Part shown: positions 36,260 to 46,058 of the stretch, piece by piece
How the letters are laid out: each line of letters begins with the position of its first letter
Numbering within the stretch: the first letter of the stretch is position 1
Source: Phyllobacterium trifolii
GTDB taxonomy: Bacteria; Pseudomonadota; Alphaproteobacteria; Rhizobiales; Rhizobiaceae
Direction of reading: 5' to 3'
Assembly: GCF_014192095.1 (NCBI RefSeq)
Contig: NZ_JACHXN010000021.1
Span: 1-64,000 of the forward strand
DNA: 64,000 nt
Notes under the pieces: model-generated
Seen by the model: only the letters and a program-made list of their open reading frames with translations
What the model was told of the DNA's origin: nothing
Database searches by the model: none
Position numbers and translations under genes: made by a program

Positions 36260-38605
36260 ATGAACATACGCGAGAACGCCACTATATTTCAGCACAACAG
36301 CGTCGACGAGCACGGCCCAATCATATGTTTTTCTCACCTCAGATGGGACTTTGTCTATCAACGCCCCCAGCATCTCATGGAGCGGTTTGCAATCAATAGG
36401 CAAGTATTCTTCTTTGAAGAAATGATCCGCACCGATCACCACGCGGCCTACCTCGAATTCCACGCGTTTAAGGGGTCCGGTGTCAAATGCATCCGCCCCC
36501 GCATTCCCCATTCATTTTCCGATACCCGCACCCGGGATGCGTTGGAGGAACTCGTGCGCCAATTGATTGACTTGAGCGGGGGCAAAAATCCAACCTTCTG
36601 GTTTTACACGCCGATGATGTACGATTTTGCAGGGGGGATCGACGCTGAACTGGTGATTTATGACTGCATGGACGAATTGGCGAATTTTCTAGGCGCGCCG
36701 GCGCGTCTGCATTCTTTGGAAACTGAATTAATAAGAAGGGCAGATGTCGTATTCACAGGTGGATACAGTCTGTTCGAAGCAAAGCGGCTTCTCCACGATA
36801 ACATCCATCCTTTTCCTTCTGGCGTTGACATCGAGCACTTTCGCATTGCCCGCAGCGGACGTTCTCAACCTGCTGGCGCAACAACCATGGGCCGTCCTAC
36901 CTTGGGTTACTATGGAGTTATCGACGAACGCCTGGATTTGGCGTTGATCGCGGCGACGGCGGCGGCTCGACCGGAATGGTCTGTTGTCTTGATTGGGCCA
37001 GTTGTGAAAATCTCCCGAAGTGATTTGCCGCGTGCCCCCAATATCCACTACGTTGGCCAGGTCCCCTATGCGGACCTTCCCGCCCATCTCGCCGGGTGGG
37101 ACGTGGCGATCATGCCGTTTGCATTGAACGACGCGACGCGTTTCATAAGCCCAACAAAAACGCCTGAGTACCTTGCCGCGGGGCGACCCGTAGTCTCGAC
37201 GCCAATCAAGGATGTGGTTCGTCATTATGGTGGAGTCAAAGGCGTATTCATCGCCGAAGATAGTCAGGAATTTATCGAGCTCTGTGAGAGGGCGCTTTTA
37301 CTCAAAAAGTCGGATGGTCCTTGGTTGGCGGGGGTTGATGAAGTCCTCGCGTCCTGTACCTGGGATGAAACTTTCAACCGTATGAACGCGCATCTCGATG
37401 CCGCAATGGTTCGCAGAGCGCAATCTGGACAAGATCATTCCCATTCGCCGCTCAGTCATCGCAACAGTTCCGGGAAGCGGTACGACTATCTCATTGTCGG
37501 CGCTGGCTTTGCCGGCTCGGTGCTGGCGGAGCGACTGGCCTCTGATGGTGGAAAACGCGTGCTGCTTTGCGATCGTCGCCCTCATATAGGTGGCAATGCT
37601 TACGATTTCCACGATGCTAGTGGCATCCTTGTCCACAAATACGGCCCGCACATATTTCATACTAACAGCGACGCAATTTTTTCTTATCTTTCCAGGTTTA
37701 CCGCTTGGCGTTCTTACGAACATCGCGTTCTTGCGGATGTGGCGGGAACCCTGCTTCCGATCCCGATCAATCGCACCACGCTCAATGGACTTTATGGACT
37801 TGACCTTCGCAATGACGTACAAGCCGCGGCTTTTCTGGCCAGTCGCGCGGAAAACCTGGAGGCGATCATTTCGTCAAAAGATGTCGTTGTCGCCACTGTC
37901 GGTAGTGACCTTTATCGTGCTTTTTTCGAGGGATACACCCGCAAGCAGTGGGGTCTCGACCCCTCCGAGCTCGATAAATCCGTCACTGCGCGGATTCCGA
38001 CACGCACAGACACTGACGACCGTTATTTTCAGGACAGTATCCAGGCCATGCCCCTCCATGGCTATACGCGAATGTTTGAAAATATTCTTGACCATGACAA
38101 TATAGATATCCTGCTGGAGGCAGAGTTTTCTGATGTGCGTAAAGACTATAAGGCAGCTCATACGATTTTTACCGGGCCAATCGATGAATATTACGGTTAC
38201 AGGTTTGGAGCGCTGCCCTATCGAAGCTTGCAGTTTCAACATGAAACGCACGATAAGCGACGCGTCCAACCTGTGGGCGTGATAAACTATCCATCAGAAG
38301 AAATTCCGTATACCCGGATTACAGAGTACAAACACCTTACCGGACAAGTTCACCCGAAAACCAGCGTGAGCTATGAGTTTGCTTGCGCAGAGGGAGACCC
38401 TTACTATCCGATCCCGCGTCCGGAAAATCAGGCCCTTTTCAAGCGGTACGAGCAACTTGCCAATGCAAGTCCCAATGTCACTTTCGTCGGGCGTCTTGGC
38501 ACGTATAAATACTATAATATGGATCAGGTTGTCGGCCAAGCCTTGGCTACCTATCGCCGCTTGCAGGCTGTCACGAGCGATGAGAAAGTGGCTTCTCGAT
38601 CATGA
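36260..38605 (+). CDS. Fused glycosyltransferase and UDP-galactopyranose mutase
   Basis: 781 residues with two enzymes in one chain. Residues about 1-385 form a GT-B glycosyltransferase: FSHLRWDFVYQRPQHLMERF, VIYDCMDELANFLGAP, LGYYGVIDERLDLALIAATA and SPTKTPEYLAAGRPVVSTPI. Residues about 408-775 are a UDP-galactopyranose mutase: FAD motif IVGAGFAGSVLAERL, RRPHIGGNAYD, GPHIFHTN, a central TRKQWGLDPSEL and YKYYNMDQVVGQAL. It could make UDP-galactofuranose and transfer it, or another sugar, in a coupled way. It is followed by a family-1 glycosidase and preceded by an EcfG-type promoter. Confidence 0.88.
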   Translation: MNIRENATIFQHNSVDEHGPIICFSHLRWDFVYQRPQHLMERFAINRQVFFFEEMIRTDHHAAYLEFHAFKGSGVKCIRPRIPHSFSDTRTRDALEELVRQLIDLSGGKNPTFWFYTPMMYDFAGGIDAELVIYDCMDELANFLGAPARLHSLETELIRRADVVFTGGYSLFEAKRLLHDNIHPFPSGVDIEHFRIARSGRSQPAGATTMGRPTLGYYGVIDERLDLALIAATAAARPEWSVVLIGPVVKISRSDLPRAPNIHYVGQVPYADLPAHLAGWDVAIMPFALNDATRFISPTKTPEYLAAGRPVVSTPIKDVVRHYGGVKGVFIAEDSQEFIELCERALLLKKSDGPWLAGVDEVLASCTWDETFNRMNAHLDAAMVRRAQSGQDHSHSPLSHRNSSGKRYDYLIVGAGFAGSVLAERLASDGGKRVLLCDRRPHIGGNAYDFHDASGILVHKYGPHIFHTNSDAIFSYLSRFTAWRSYEHRVLADVAGTLLPIPINRTTLNGLYGLDLRNDVQAAAFLASRAENLEAIISSKDVVVATVGSDLYRAFFEGYTRKQWGLDPSELDKSVTARIPTRTDTDDRYFQDSIQAMPLHGYTRMFENILDHDNIDILLEAEFSDVRKDYKAAHTIFTGPIDEYYGYRFGALPYRSLQFQHETHDKRRVQPVGVINYPSEEIPYTRITEYKHLTGQVHPKTSVSYEFACAEGDPYYPIPRPENQALFKRYEQLANASPNVTFVGRLGTYKYYNMDQVVGQALATYRRLQAVTSDEKVASRS

Positions 38606-38656
38606 GCGGGTGTCTCAAAACTTTTTCAGCAAACGCTGACCAGCTCGCATTGACGC

Positions 38657-39835
38657 TTGGGAGAAGGATTGTTTCTTGAAAATACTGAGCCCAACGCAGC
38701 GGATATGATGTCGCCCGCAGGTCTATTCCAGTCCTTCTTTCAAGGCGGGTTTGAATGCTCCACCCACCAATTGACCTCTGGACGCCGCCTCGACATACTC
38801 GCTTCGACGAAACACGATATTTCTACACTAGCTGATTATTCGCAATTGAATGAGCATTCCATATCGACGGTTCGTGATGGTATTCGCTGGCATTTGATCG
38901 ACCGTGGCACCGGGAAGTACAACTGGGATAGTTTCCTCCCGATGCTGCAAGCCGCCCGGGAGGCTGGAACCCAAGTCATTTGGGACCTGTTGCATTACGG
39001 TTGGCCGAGCGGCCTCGATATCTGGAAACCGGAATTCGTGACGCGATTTGCATTATTCGCCGCTGCGGCTGCCAAAACAGTAAAGGAATATAGTGACGAT
39101 ATCCCGTTTTATGCTCCGATAAACGAAATTTCCTTCATGGCGTGGGGCGGCGGCGACGTTGCCTATTTAAATCCATTTGCCCACGACCGAGGTTTAGAAC
39201 TGAAGGTCCAACTGGTGCGATCGTCGATTGCAGCTATGAATGCCATTCTCGACATCGATCCTCGCGCCCGTTTTGTCCATTGCGATCCGATCATCAACGT
39301 CGTGGTGGACCCGGCTCGGCCATGGGAACGTGATGCTGCAGAAGGTCACCGCCGGGCACAGTTCGAAGCCTGGGACATGATATGTGGGACCAGTTGGCCC
39401 CAACTTGGCGGCCAGCAAAGCTTTCTCGATATCATTGGGGTGAATTACTATCGACACAATCAGTGGGTTTTCGAAGGCGGCGCTCTCAGCTCAGACGATC
39501 CGCGATACAGACCCTTGAATTCAATGTTGCTGGATACATTCACCCGGTATGGAAAGCCGATTTTTATAGCAGAGACCGGGATCGAGGACGAAGCGCGGCC
39601 GGCATGGTTACGACATGTCTGCTCGGAAGCCCGCATTGCTATGTCTGCTGGTGTGCCGTTGGAAGGTATTTGCCTTTATCCTATCCTTGACCATCTTGGC
39701 TGGGATGATGATCGCATGTGCCGAAATGGTCTTCTGTCAACCCTTCCGGATAACGGCCGCCGCGAGGAGTATGTTCCTCTCGCCGAGGAGTTGAGACGCC
39801 AAAACCGTCTATTCGACCAAATTCGATGCATTTGA
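38657..39835 (+). CDS. Family 1-like glycosidase (beta-glucosidase type)
   Basis: Up to 392 residues; the start may be TTG at 38657 or an ATG at 38705. The barrel pattern reads GIRWHLIDRGTGKYNWDSFL, TQVIWDLLHYGWPSGLDIWK, APINEISFMAWGGG (general acid/base Glu after Asn, near residue 157) and IFIAETGIEDEARP (nucleophile Glu, near 304). Length is short for GH1 (usually about 450), so peripheral loops are lost. It lies 51 bases after the fusion gene and is probably co-transcribed. No signal peptide is seen, so a cytoplasmic role in processing a stress-related glycoside is possible. Confidence 0.75.
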   Translation: MGEGLFLENTEPNAADMMSPAGLFQSFFQGGFECSTHQLTSGRRLDILASTKHDISTLADYSQLNEHSISTVRDGIRWHLIDRGTGKYNWDSFLPMLQAAREAGTQVIWDLLHYGWPSGLDIWKPEFVTRFALFAAAAAKTVKEYSDDIPFYAPINEISFMAWGGGDVAYLNPFAHDRGLELKVQLVRSSIAAMNAILDIDPRARFVHCDPIINVVVDPARPWERDAAEGHRRAQFEAWDMICGTSWPQLGGQQSFLDIIGVNYYRHNQWVFEGGALSSDDPRYRPLNSMLLDTFTRYGKPIFIAETGIEDEARPAWLRHVCSEARIAMSAGVPLEGICLYPILDHLGWDDDRMCRNGLLSTLPDNGRREEYVPLAEELRRQNRLFDQIRCI

Positions 39836-40012
39836 GAAATGCCGAGGGGGACTTCAGGTGAGGCACGGCCACCATCGCGCCTTGGCACCGAGAGCATCAA
39901 TACGAGAAGCAACAACCGTCCCGTAACAAGGAGCAGATCGTAGTAGTGCTGCATATCTGAAACCACCAACGTCGCACCCTTGATTGGTACCGAGAAAACG
40001 CAAAAAGACCGC

Positions 40013-40037
40013 GGAACAATTCCCTGTGACTGAAGTT
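40013..40037 (+). promoter_or_regulatory. EcfG-type promoter before a decayed DUF3606 gene
   Basis: GGAAC, 17 bases, GTT. The spacing is intact although the gene it should drive, at 40158, is frameshifted. Confidence 0.6.
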
Positions 40038-40157
40038 TGTGGGGTAGTCGGAAGCATTGACACCTTACCGACAGAGGCCCGTCGCAGCCCTGTCTCCCCT
40101 GACTGTAACGTGGCGGGCCTCGCTGGTTGGTGGCTTGGTGAAAGTTGGAGGAAAATT

Positions 40158-40346
40158 ATGGCTGACGATAAGTCAATACGAAGATCGACAGACCGCGAGA
40201 GTCGCCGCTGGTGAGAAGGATGAAGTCGATTATCTCAAGTCCCTCATGCTCAACGAGACGCCGAGAAGTTGATAGCTAAGTACGATGGCAACAGGAAGAA
40301 AATAGAGGCAGACCTCGTCGTAAAACCGTTGCCCATCTCTAAATGA
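40158..40346 (+). pseudogene. Frameshifted DUF3606 small protein
   Basis: An ATG with TTGGAGGAAAATT before it starts MADDKSIRRSTDRE. After a shift the frame gives VAAGEKDEVDYLKSLMLNET, and after a second shift DAEKLIAKYDGNRKKIEADL and a stop at 40346. Joined, these give the MADDKS...EKYEV...ELIKKYGNDR layout of DUF3606 proteins, small cytosolic proteins common in rhizobia. Confidence 0.65.
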
Positions 40347-40374
40347 TGTTTCGGCTTAACTGCGGGGGACGACG

Positions 40375-40684
40375 TTGGTCGACGAAGCGGAAAATTTGTT
40401 GTGGCAAATCCCAGTCACTGTCCGATCGGACGGCGGTGAATGCAACATTGAGGATCCACTAGAAGCCTTGTTCTTGATGCTTAACCACTGGCCTGACAAA
40501 GGCGGGCCGGAGTACGAAGATGCGATGGCAATTTGGTTATTCGTCACTTGAGCTGCCTCCGATGCTCGAACATTCGCGCGCCCCATTCCGTGCCGCTGCT
40601 CGGGAGGCAATGATACTGCTGAACCAGGTGTTGTCTCACCGCGAGCTGGATGGGCGAAATCGGTCACGGCCAGGTTTATTTTAA
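40375..40684 (+). pseudogene. Frameshifted DUF982 protein
   Basis: A TTG behind GGGGGA starts a frame with WQIPVTVRSDGGECNIEDPL, EALFLMLNHWPDKGGPEYED and a stop at 40551. In the next frame the sequence continues RAPFRAAAREAMILLNQV to 40684. The V-D/E-A-L-HWP core and the AREA-FI-A-like end are typical of DUF982, so a single shift near 40530 splits it. Confidence 0.6.
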
Positions 40685-40745
40685 ATGCATTTAAGAGGCC
40701 CCGGTCGCTCAACACCTGAAAATCACGCTAAATCAAGACGACAGG

Positions 40746-40770
40746 GGAACATCTTCGGCGGCGGCAAGTT
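40746..40770 (+). promoter_or_regulatory. EcfG-type promoter
   Basis: GGAAC, 17 bases, GTT, 30 bases before the second ferritin-like start; likely drives that gene and catalase. Confidence 0.75.
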
Positions 40771-40800
40771 AGGTTTGCACTATTGACAAGGAGCATCCTC

Positions 40801-41295
40801 ATGCAAATCAGAACTGTCGAAGACCTCTTCTATGATGGTTTGAAAGATATTTACTATGGTGAGAACAAGATCGTTGCCGCTCTGCCAAAAATGACGGCCG
40901 TGGCGAAGGCGGCAAGTCTCAAGGGCACTTTCGAAAAACATCTCGAACAGACCAGGACACATATCCAACGTTTGGAACAAGTGTTCGATGCCTTGGGGAA
41001 ACCGGCAAAGGGCAAGACTTGCCCTGCCATAGATGCCATCATCGAAGAGGGCGAGCAAATCATCGCGGAGTATGCGGATAGTCCGGCACTTGACCTTGGT
41101 TTGATCGCCGGTGCCCAAGCGGTCGAGCATTACGAGATCGTCAAATACAAAGCACTCAAGAAGCTGGCAACGTCGCTGGGGCTAACTGATGCCGTCGACC
41201 TGTTCGATGCCACCTTGCAGGAAGAAATGCAGACCGACGCCGATCTCGACGCCATCTCCGATGCTGCTGGAGGAGGCAAAAACAAGAAAAGATAA
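40801..41295 (+). CDS. YciE/YciF ferritin-like protein (DUF892), copy 2
   Basis: 164 residues from the ATG behind AAGGAG. DUF892 features include TVEDLFYDGLKDIYYGENKI, LPKMTAVAKA, HLEQTRTHIQRLEQVFDALG, AQAVEHYEIVKYKALK and ATLQEEMQTDADLD. It is a clear paralogue of the protein at 28186. It ends 43 bases before the catalase start, so the pair is probably one oxidative-stress transcript. Confidence 0.9.
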   Translation: MQIRTVEDLFYDGLKDIYYGENKIVAALPKMTAVAKAASLKGTFEKHLEQTRTHIQRLEQVFDALGKPAKGKTCPAIDAIIEEGEQIIAEYADSPALDLGLIAGAQAVEHYEIVKYKALKKLATSLGLTDAVDLFDATLQEEMQTDADLDAISDAAGGGKNKKR

Positions 41296-41338
41296 TCCAC
41301 TTGGATCACCCATGCACTCTCCCTAAGAGGACTAGACC

Positions 41339-43450
41339 ATGTCTGAAACACCAAAAAAACTTACTGATGAAGCAACAATGCACGATCAGAAATTACGCCG
41401 CGGCAATGGTGGCGAACTGCATCAGGTTGCTGAAGGCACCACACCCATATTAACGACCGCTCAGGGCGGTCCAGTTGCAGATGATCAAAACTCCTTGAAG
41501 ATTGGCGCAAGGGGCCCTACGGTTCTTGAGGATTTCCATTTTCGCGAGAAAATATTTCACTTCGACCACGAACGAATTCCGGAACGGGTTGTGCATGCTC
41601 GTGGGTACGGAGCCCATGGTTTCTTCGAGACTTACGAATCTCTTGCAAAATATACGCGGGCGGATCTGTTTCAAAAAGCCGGCCAGAGAACCCCGGCATT
41701 TGTGCGGTTTTCAACAGTTGCCGGAAACAAAGGCTCGTTCGATCTGGCACGGGACGTGAGAGGATTTGCCGTCAAGCTCTACACTCAGGAGGGGAACTGG
41801 GACCTCGTCGGCAACAATATCCCGGTCTTTTTCATTCAGGACGCCATAAAGTTTCCAGACATAATCCATGCTGTCAAACAGGAGCCTGACCGGGCTTTTC
41901 CGCAGGCACAATCGGCACATGACAACTTCTGGGACTTCATCAGCCTGACCCCGGAAAGCATGCACATGATCATGTGGGTCATGTCGGATCGGGCCATCCC
42001 GCGCTCGTTTCGTTTCATGGAAGGTTTCGGTGTTCACACATTTCGCTTCGTCAACAATCAGGACGAATCCACCTTCGTGAAATTCCACTGGAAGCCGAAA
42101 CTGGGCCTCCAATCAGTCGGGTGGAATGAAGCTGTCAAGATCAATGGCGCTGACCCGGATTTCCATCGCCGCGACCTTTGGGAATCGATCAAATCAGGCG
42201 CATTTCCCGAATGGGAATTGCAGGTGCAATTGTTCGATCAAGAATTCGCCGACAATTTCGACTTCGACATCCTGGACGCAACCAAGATCATCCCCGAAGA
42301 AATCCTGCCGCCGATCCCTGTTGGACGGCTTGTTCTTGACCGCATGCCCGACAACTTCTTTGCCGAGACGGAACAGGTCGCGTTCATGACCCAAAACGTA
42401 CCACCGGGTATCGACTTTTCAAACGATCCACTGCTTCAGGGGCGTAACTTCTCATATCTCGACACGCAGCTGAAACGGCTCGGAGGACCCAATTTCACCC
42501 ATATCCCCATCAATGCCCCCAAATGTCCGTTCGCCAATTTCCAGCAAGATGGACATATGGCCATGCGCAACCCTATCGGCCGGGTGAACTACCAGCCTAA
42601 CTCATGGGGAGAAGGTCCGAGAGAATCGCCGGACAAGGGCTTCCGGGCATTTGCCGATGCTGAATCTGGTCAAAAAGTTCGGCTGCGGGCTGAATCCTTT
42701 GCAGATCATTACAGTCAGGCCCGCCAGTTTTACATCTCCCAGACGTTGCCGGAACAAAAGCATATCGCGGCAGCACTGACGTTTGAGCTCAGTAAAGTCA
42801 AAACGCCGGTTATTCGTGAACGCGTCGTTTCGCATCTTTTGAACATTGACGATACCTTGGCGGGGAAAGTCGCTCGAGGGCTAGGCCTGAAAGAATTGCC
42901 GTCGCCGGCTGACGCCGCTGTTCCTACAAGGCACGACCTTGCTCCATCACCCGCACTCAGCATAATCAAGAAAGGTCCGCAACGCTTTGAGGGCAGGAAG
43001 CTCGGCATTTTGTTGACGGATGGGTTTGATGCCAAGCTGGTTCTAACACTTCAAAAGGCCTTGCTCGCAGAGAAAGCGACTTTCGAGATTATTACTCCGA
43101 CAATTGGCGGCGCTCAAGCGTCAGACGGCTCGTTCGTCGAAGGTCACCAGATGATCGATGGTGGTCCTTCCGTGCTTTATGATGCAGTTGCCGTTTTACC
43201 CTCGGAAAGCGGCATGATTGACCTGCTGAAAGAGTCGACGGCGCGGGATTTTGTGGCGGACGCTTTTGCTCACTGTAAGTTCATTGCCTACACCGCCGCT
43301 GCCCTACCGTTATTTGAAAAGGCCGGCATTTTCGAAGGTCTCGATGAGGGCGTTATCCTGCTAGCTGCGCCAAAGGATGTTGCCTCGTTTATCGAACTTC
43401 TCGGAAATTTGCGAATTTGGTCGCGTGAACCTAACGTCAAAATGAAATGA
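41339..43450 (+). CDS. katE: Large-subunit (clade 2, HPII-type) catalase
   Basis: 703 residues, the length of large-subunit monofunctional catalases with a C-terminal flavodoxin-like (class I amidotransferase-like) domain. The core shows [20 protein letters not shown] with the distal His in [31 protein letters not shown] and the distal Asn region [12 protein letters not shown]. The proximal heme motif [14 protein letters not shown] contains the Tyr ligand. The C-terminal domain (about 550-700) reads [20 protein letters not shown]. It degrades hydrogen peroxide in the cytoplasm and is probably under general stress control through the promoter at 40746. Confidence 0.93.
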   Translation: MSETPKKLTDEATMHDQKLRRGNGGELHQVAEGTTPILTTAQGGPVADDQNSLKIGARGPTVLEDFHFREKIFHFDHERIPERVVHARGYGAHGFFETYESLAKYTRADLFQKAGQRTPAFVRFSTVAGNKGSFDLARDVRGFAVKLYTQEGNWDLVGNNIPVFFIQDAIKFPDIIHAVKQEPDRAFPQAQSAHDNFWDFISLTPESMHMIMWVMSDRAIPRSFRFMEGFGVHTFRFVNNQDESTFVKFHWKPKLGLQSVGWNEAVKINGADPDFHRRDLWESIKSGAFPEWELQVQLFDQEFADNFDFDILDATKIIPEEILPPIPVGRLVLDRMPDNFFAETEQVAFMTQNVPPGIDFSNDPLLQGRNFSYLDTQLKRLGGPNFTHIPINAPKCPFANFQQDGHMAMRNPIGRVNYQPNSWGEGPRESPDKGFRAFADAESGQKVRLRAESFADHYSQARQFYISQTLPEQKHIAAALTFELSKVKTPVIRERVVSHLLNIDDTLAGKVARGLGLKELPSPADAAVPTRHDLAPSPALSIIKKGPQRFEGRKLGILLTDGFDAKLVLTLQKALLAEKATFEIITPTIGGAQASDGSFVEGHQMIDGGPSVLYDAVAVLPSESGMIDLLKESTARDFVADAFAHCKFIAYTAAALPLFEKAGIFEGLDEGVILLAAPKDVASFIELLGNLRIWSREPNVKMK

Positions 43451-43452
43451 GG

Positions 43453-43484
43453 AAAAGGGCCCTGTCTATCGGGCCCTTCTTCTT
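43453..43484 (+). terminator. Rho-independent terminator after catalase
   Basis: AAGGGCCC and GGGCCCTT form an 8-bp GC-rich stem around a loop of TGTCTATC, followed by CTTCTT, three bases after the catalase stop. Confidence 0.85.
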
Positions 43485-43881
43485 GAATATGAAGTCGAAT
43501 GGTCCAACGACGTGCAGCCATATCGGCTGAGAAATCAGCCGCCATATTTTTATCAGGCAGTTCCGTCATGGCTGGCGTCAAGTCCTTTAGACTCGAGCGA
43601 ACCCGCATAATGCGGCCGGCGCTCAGGGTTCCGTCGTCAGCGAGCCTCCTTCGATCAGCCCTGCAGAACTGGTTCTTTGTTCGCAACGTCCAAACCGTAG
43701 TTTCCTCCACGATACGTCGGGCACGACACAAAGTGTTGCGCTTGCCCATGCCGCCACCAAGCGTGGCGGCACGCCTGGCGTTGTCAGCGATTTGCGATGA
43801 TTGCGATAAATATAATGGGACGATTTTCGGTCGCCGCTTGTTGTCTTTAAAAATACTTTGGCCATAACCAGTGGCCAGAGT
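43485..43881. other. Intergenic region, no supported gene
   Basis: About 400 bases. Both strands have open frames of 80-150 codons with Arg/Ser-rich, low-complexity composition and no ribosome site or family signature. Confidence 0.35.
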
Positions 43882-44214
43882 TTATTTTCCAGTGGGGCCG
43901 AGCGTCATCAAGCCGACGGCCAGGATCGCAAGAACGATACCTGCCGTCTGGACCGTAGAAAGACGTTCGCCGAAAACTGTCAACGCAATGACATTGACCG
44001 CGAGAAGTTGAATGACAGCTGACAAACTAAACGCCGACGCCATTCCAAAGTCGCGGACCAATCGCAGCATGATGAGATTTCCCAAAGAATAAAGGGCAAG
44101 GGTGACTATCAGCTTTCCCGACGTGGGAGAAAGCGCCCAACTTTTCGCAGTAGTTGCGGCCAGTAAAAAAGCAATGGTGGAAGCGATGAGCTGGCAGGCA
44201 CCCAAAACAGTCAA
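43882..44214 (-). CDS. Small EamA/SMR-like four-helix membrane protein
   Basis: 110 residues with four hydrophobic helices (ACQLIASTIAFLLAATTA, LIVTLALYSLGNLIMLRLVR, FSLSAVIQLLAVNVIALTVF, TAGIVLAILAVGLMTLG). The third helix and the GERLS-TVQ-AGI-L element are the C-terminal half-domain pattern of EamA/DMT proteins, as in SMR and ArnE/ArnF-type flippase subunits. It would act as a dimer in the inner membrane. The substrate is unknown. Confidence 0.7.
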   Translation of the reverse strand: MTVLGACQLIASTIAFLLAATTAKSWALSPTSGKLIVTLALYSLGNLIMLRLVRDFGMASAFSLSAVIQLLAVNVIALTVFGERLSTVQTAGIVLAILAVGLMTLGPTGK

Positions 44215-44587
44215 AAAAACCTCCGATAGACCGCGTAAGCTAATTGCCCGGTCGACGTTTTGGGCTCGACCACGCGCTTTGCAAGCTGCGAAACTGACCA
44301 GAGTTTATCGGTGCCGCTGTCATTTGCAATTTGAAGAACCCATATGGGGACTAGCATACGGCATGGCGATCCGCGGGCGACATGTCTTCGGCCAAACGGT
44401 CGTTGCCCTGGGCTGTGGCCGCGGCTCTTCGCAGGTAGCAACCGATGTTTGGAGACGACTGTTTTGGCGACGAGCGGCCGACGCGGGGCGAGGCAACGCC
44501 GCCCGATCTGTAGATTGGCAGCGTCCGTGAGTACCCCGTGGGTTCCGCGAACGCGGGCTTGAATATTCTTACATTGCTTCATAAATA
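44215..44587. other. Intergenic region, no supported gene
   Basis: About 370 bases. Arg/Gly-rich frames on both strands look like chance coding in GC-rich DNA. Confidence 0.35.
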
Positions 44588-44941
44588 CTATGCTTCTTGC
44601 GAATCTCTAACCGTGAATTTGACGGTCCCATCAGATCCGGGTCCTACCAGGCTTATTTGGAGGACGTCACCATTTTCCAGCCTCAGCGAGATGCACGAAG
44701 CATTTTCAAACTTCAATAGTGTCTCCGGCGCAATATTTTCAATAGTGCCAATCGGGCTTCGCCGCTTGATGGCGTCACCCTGATCATCAAATGCATACGA
44801 TACCAGCGTTTCGGTATCGTTATCAAACAGAGTACCTGTACCTGAAACTTTGCCCGTGGGATTCACAGCCATCCCTCCATTCTTGAGCTTTATTACACAA
44901 CCAGATCGCAAACGATGTGTTCCATTCTGGGTGGGCAGCAA
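44588..44941 (-). CDS. Hypothetical beta-rich protein
   Basis: Up to 117 residues; a start at the internal Met of NGGMAVNPTGKV is also possible. Sequence features: CVIKLKNGGMAVNPTGKVSG, DTETLVSYAFDDQGDAIKRR, ISLRLENGDVLQISLVGPGS and GTVKFTVRDSQEA. The regular beta-strand pattern suggests a small barrel. No family is recognised. Confidence 0.5.
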   Translation of the reverse strand: MLPTQNGTHRLRSGCVIKLKNGGMAVNPTGKVSGTGTLFDNDTETLVSYAFDDQGDAIKRRSPIGTIENIAPETLLKFENASCISLRLENGDVLQISLVGPGSDGTVKFTVRDSQEA

Positions 44942-45804
44942 GGGCTCGAACCCATTTCAAAATCCTGAGAGAAAGTCGCCATGCCTTAATCGGGCAATCT
45001 GCCCCGCCAAGGTTAAGCCCCGGACACCTCGGGCTTGTTTCATGACAAATGATGAAAATTCAAAGACGCGTTCCGCGTTGATGTACGGGCCCACGCCAGC
45101 TTTTTTGGGAGATCCTGCCCACCATTAATATCAGGTGGGAGTCTAACGCCCTAACGTATATCCCGTGATGTAAGAACAGGCCGGTGCGATAGCATTGAGC
45201 GTATGGGCAAGTAGGCACCTGGGAATGTTATGTTTTGTCAAGGGGTGGGGTCTGACGGCGCGGTAACCAAAACGACACCGGACCCCGTGCGAAAGAGCGC
45301 CACACTCTCCAACAAAGTGAACCTTGCAGTTGAGATGTTTCAAAAAAGCTTGCCAAAATAATTCTTTACCGGAATGCGGATCCACTTGAGATGATTGTCA
45401 CTGGCCGGGTGACACGCAGGCCTCGTGTCGGGGAACGTGGAACTGCGACCAAAACCAAACTTGCCAGGGGAATCGCACTGGACCTAAATTTTGGATCAGT
45501 GAGTCCGGGCTCGCGACGACGTCAATCTCTGTCGGCCGTGAATGTCCACTCAACCAATAGTGCATGACTTGCAAGGGAAGATAGGGTTTGTCGTTTGGCG
45601 CGAGGTAACCAGCATCAGCGCTCGCAGCAAGAGAGATTGCGTGCTCCAAAGTGGGAGAAATTGGGGGCCTCATTGCTCGTTTCTATCGACCTTGAAAACT
45701 CCGTAGGCAAAAGATGTCACATTGAGGCCACGTGGAACTTTTCCTAATGCGCAACAGTTCCTTGGGCAAACGTCAGACGAACCCTCAACGCTCATAGGAA
45801 CGAC
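44942..45804. other. Intergenic region, weak coding only
   Basis: About 860 bases. A reverse frame of about 91 residues at 45398-45673 (PTLEHAISLAASADAGYLAP) is possible but unsupported. A T-arm-like GGGCTCGAACCC near 44938 was examined as a tRNA and not accepted. A GGAAC with GTT 18 bases later near 45733 is one base off the usual promoter spacing. Confidence 0.3.
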
Positions 45805-46058
45805 ATGCCCCTGAATGTTCTAGCGATAAATTGTACCCTGAAGGCCAGCGGCGAATCTTCCACCAACGGATGCTTGATCTGGTCATTGAAGCTTTCAAAG
45901 GATTGGATATCACCACGTCGAGCGTCCGGTTGGCTCAACTGAACATCAAGCCTGGCGTGACATCTGATGAGGGCGACGGCGATGATTGGCCCGCCTTAAG
46001 AAAACAGATCATGGATGCGGATATTTTGATCCTTGGCACACCCGGTGATCTGATCTGA
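45805..46058 (+). pseudogene. Truncated, frameshifted flavodoxin-family reductase
   Basis: ATG 45805, behind AGGAA, reads MPLNVLAINCTLKASGESST. After a shift the frame gives MLDLVIEAFKGLDITTSSVR, LAQLNIKPGVTSDEGDGDDW, PALRKQIMDADILILGTP and soon a stop. This is the N-terminal half of NADPH-dependent FMN reductase/flavodoxin-like proteins, ending where the FMN-binding loop should continue. The C-terminal half is absent downstream. Confidence 0.7.

Noticed and set aside
43288-43867. Open frames of 80-150 codons on both strands after catalase
   Set aside because: Composition is Arg/Ser-rich, one frame runs through the catalase terminator, and no ribosome site or family motif is seen.
44925-45020. 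tRNA-like element: a T-arm-like GGGTTCGAGCCC on the reverse strand, with a possible acceptor and D-stem
   Set aside because: T-stem and anticodon-stem pairing fail when aligned to the cloverleaf, so it is at most a relic or chance.
45733-45756. Ninth EcfG-type promoter before the broken flavodoxin gene
   Set aside because: The GGAAC-to-GTT distance is 18 bases instead of the constant 17, so it was not counted.
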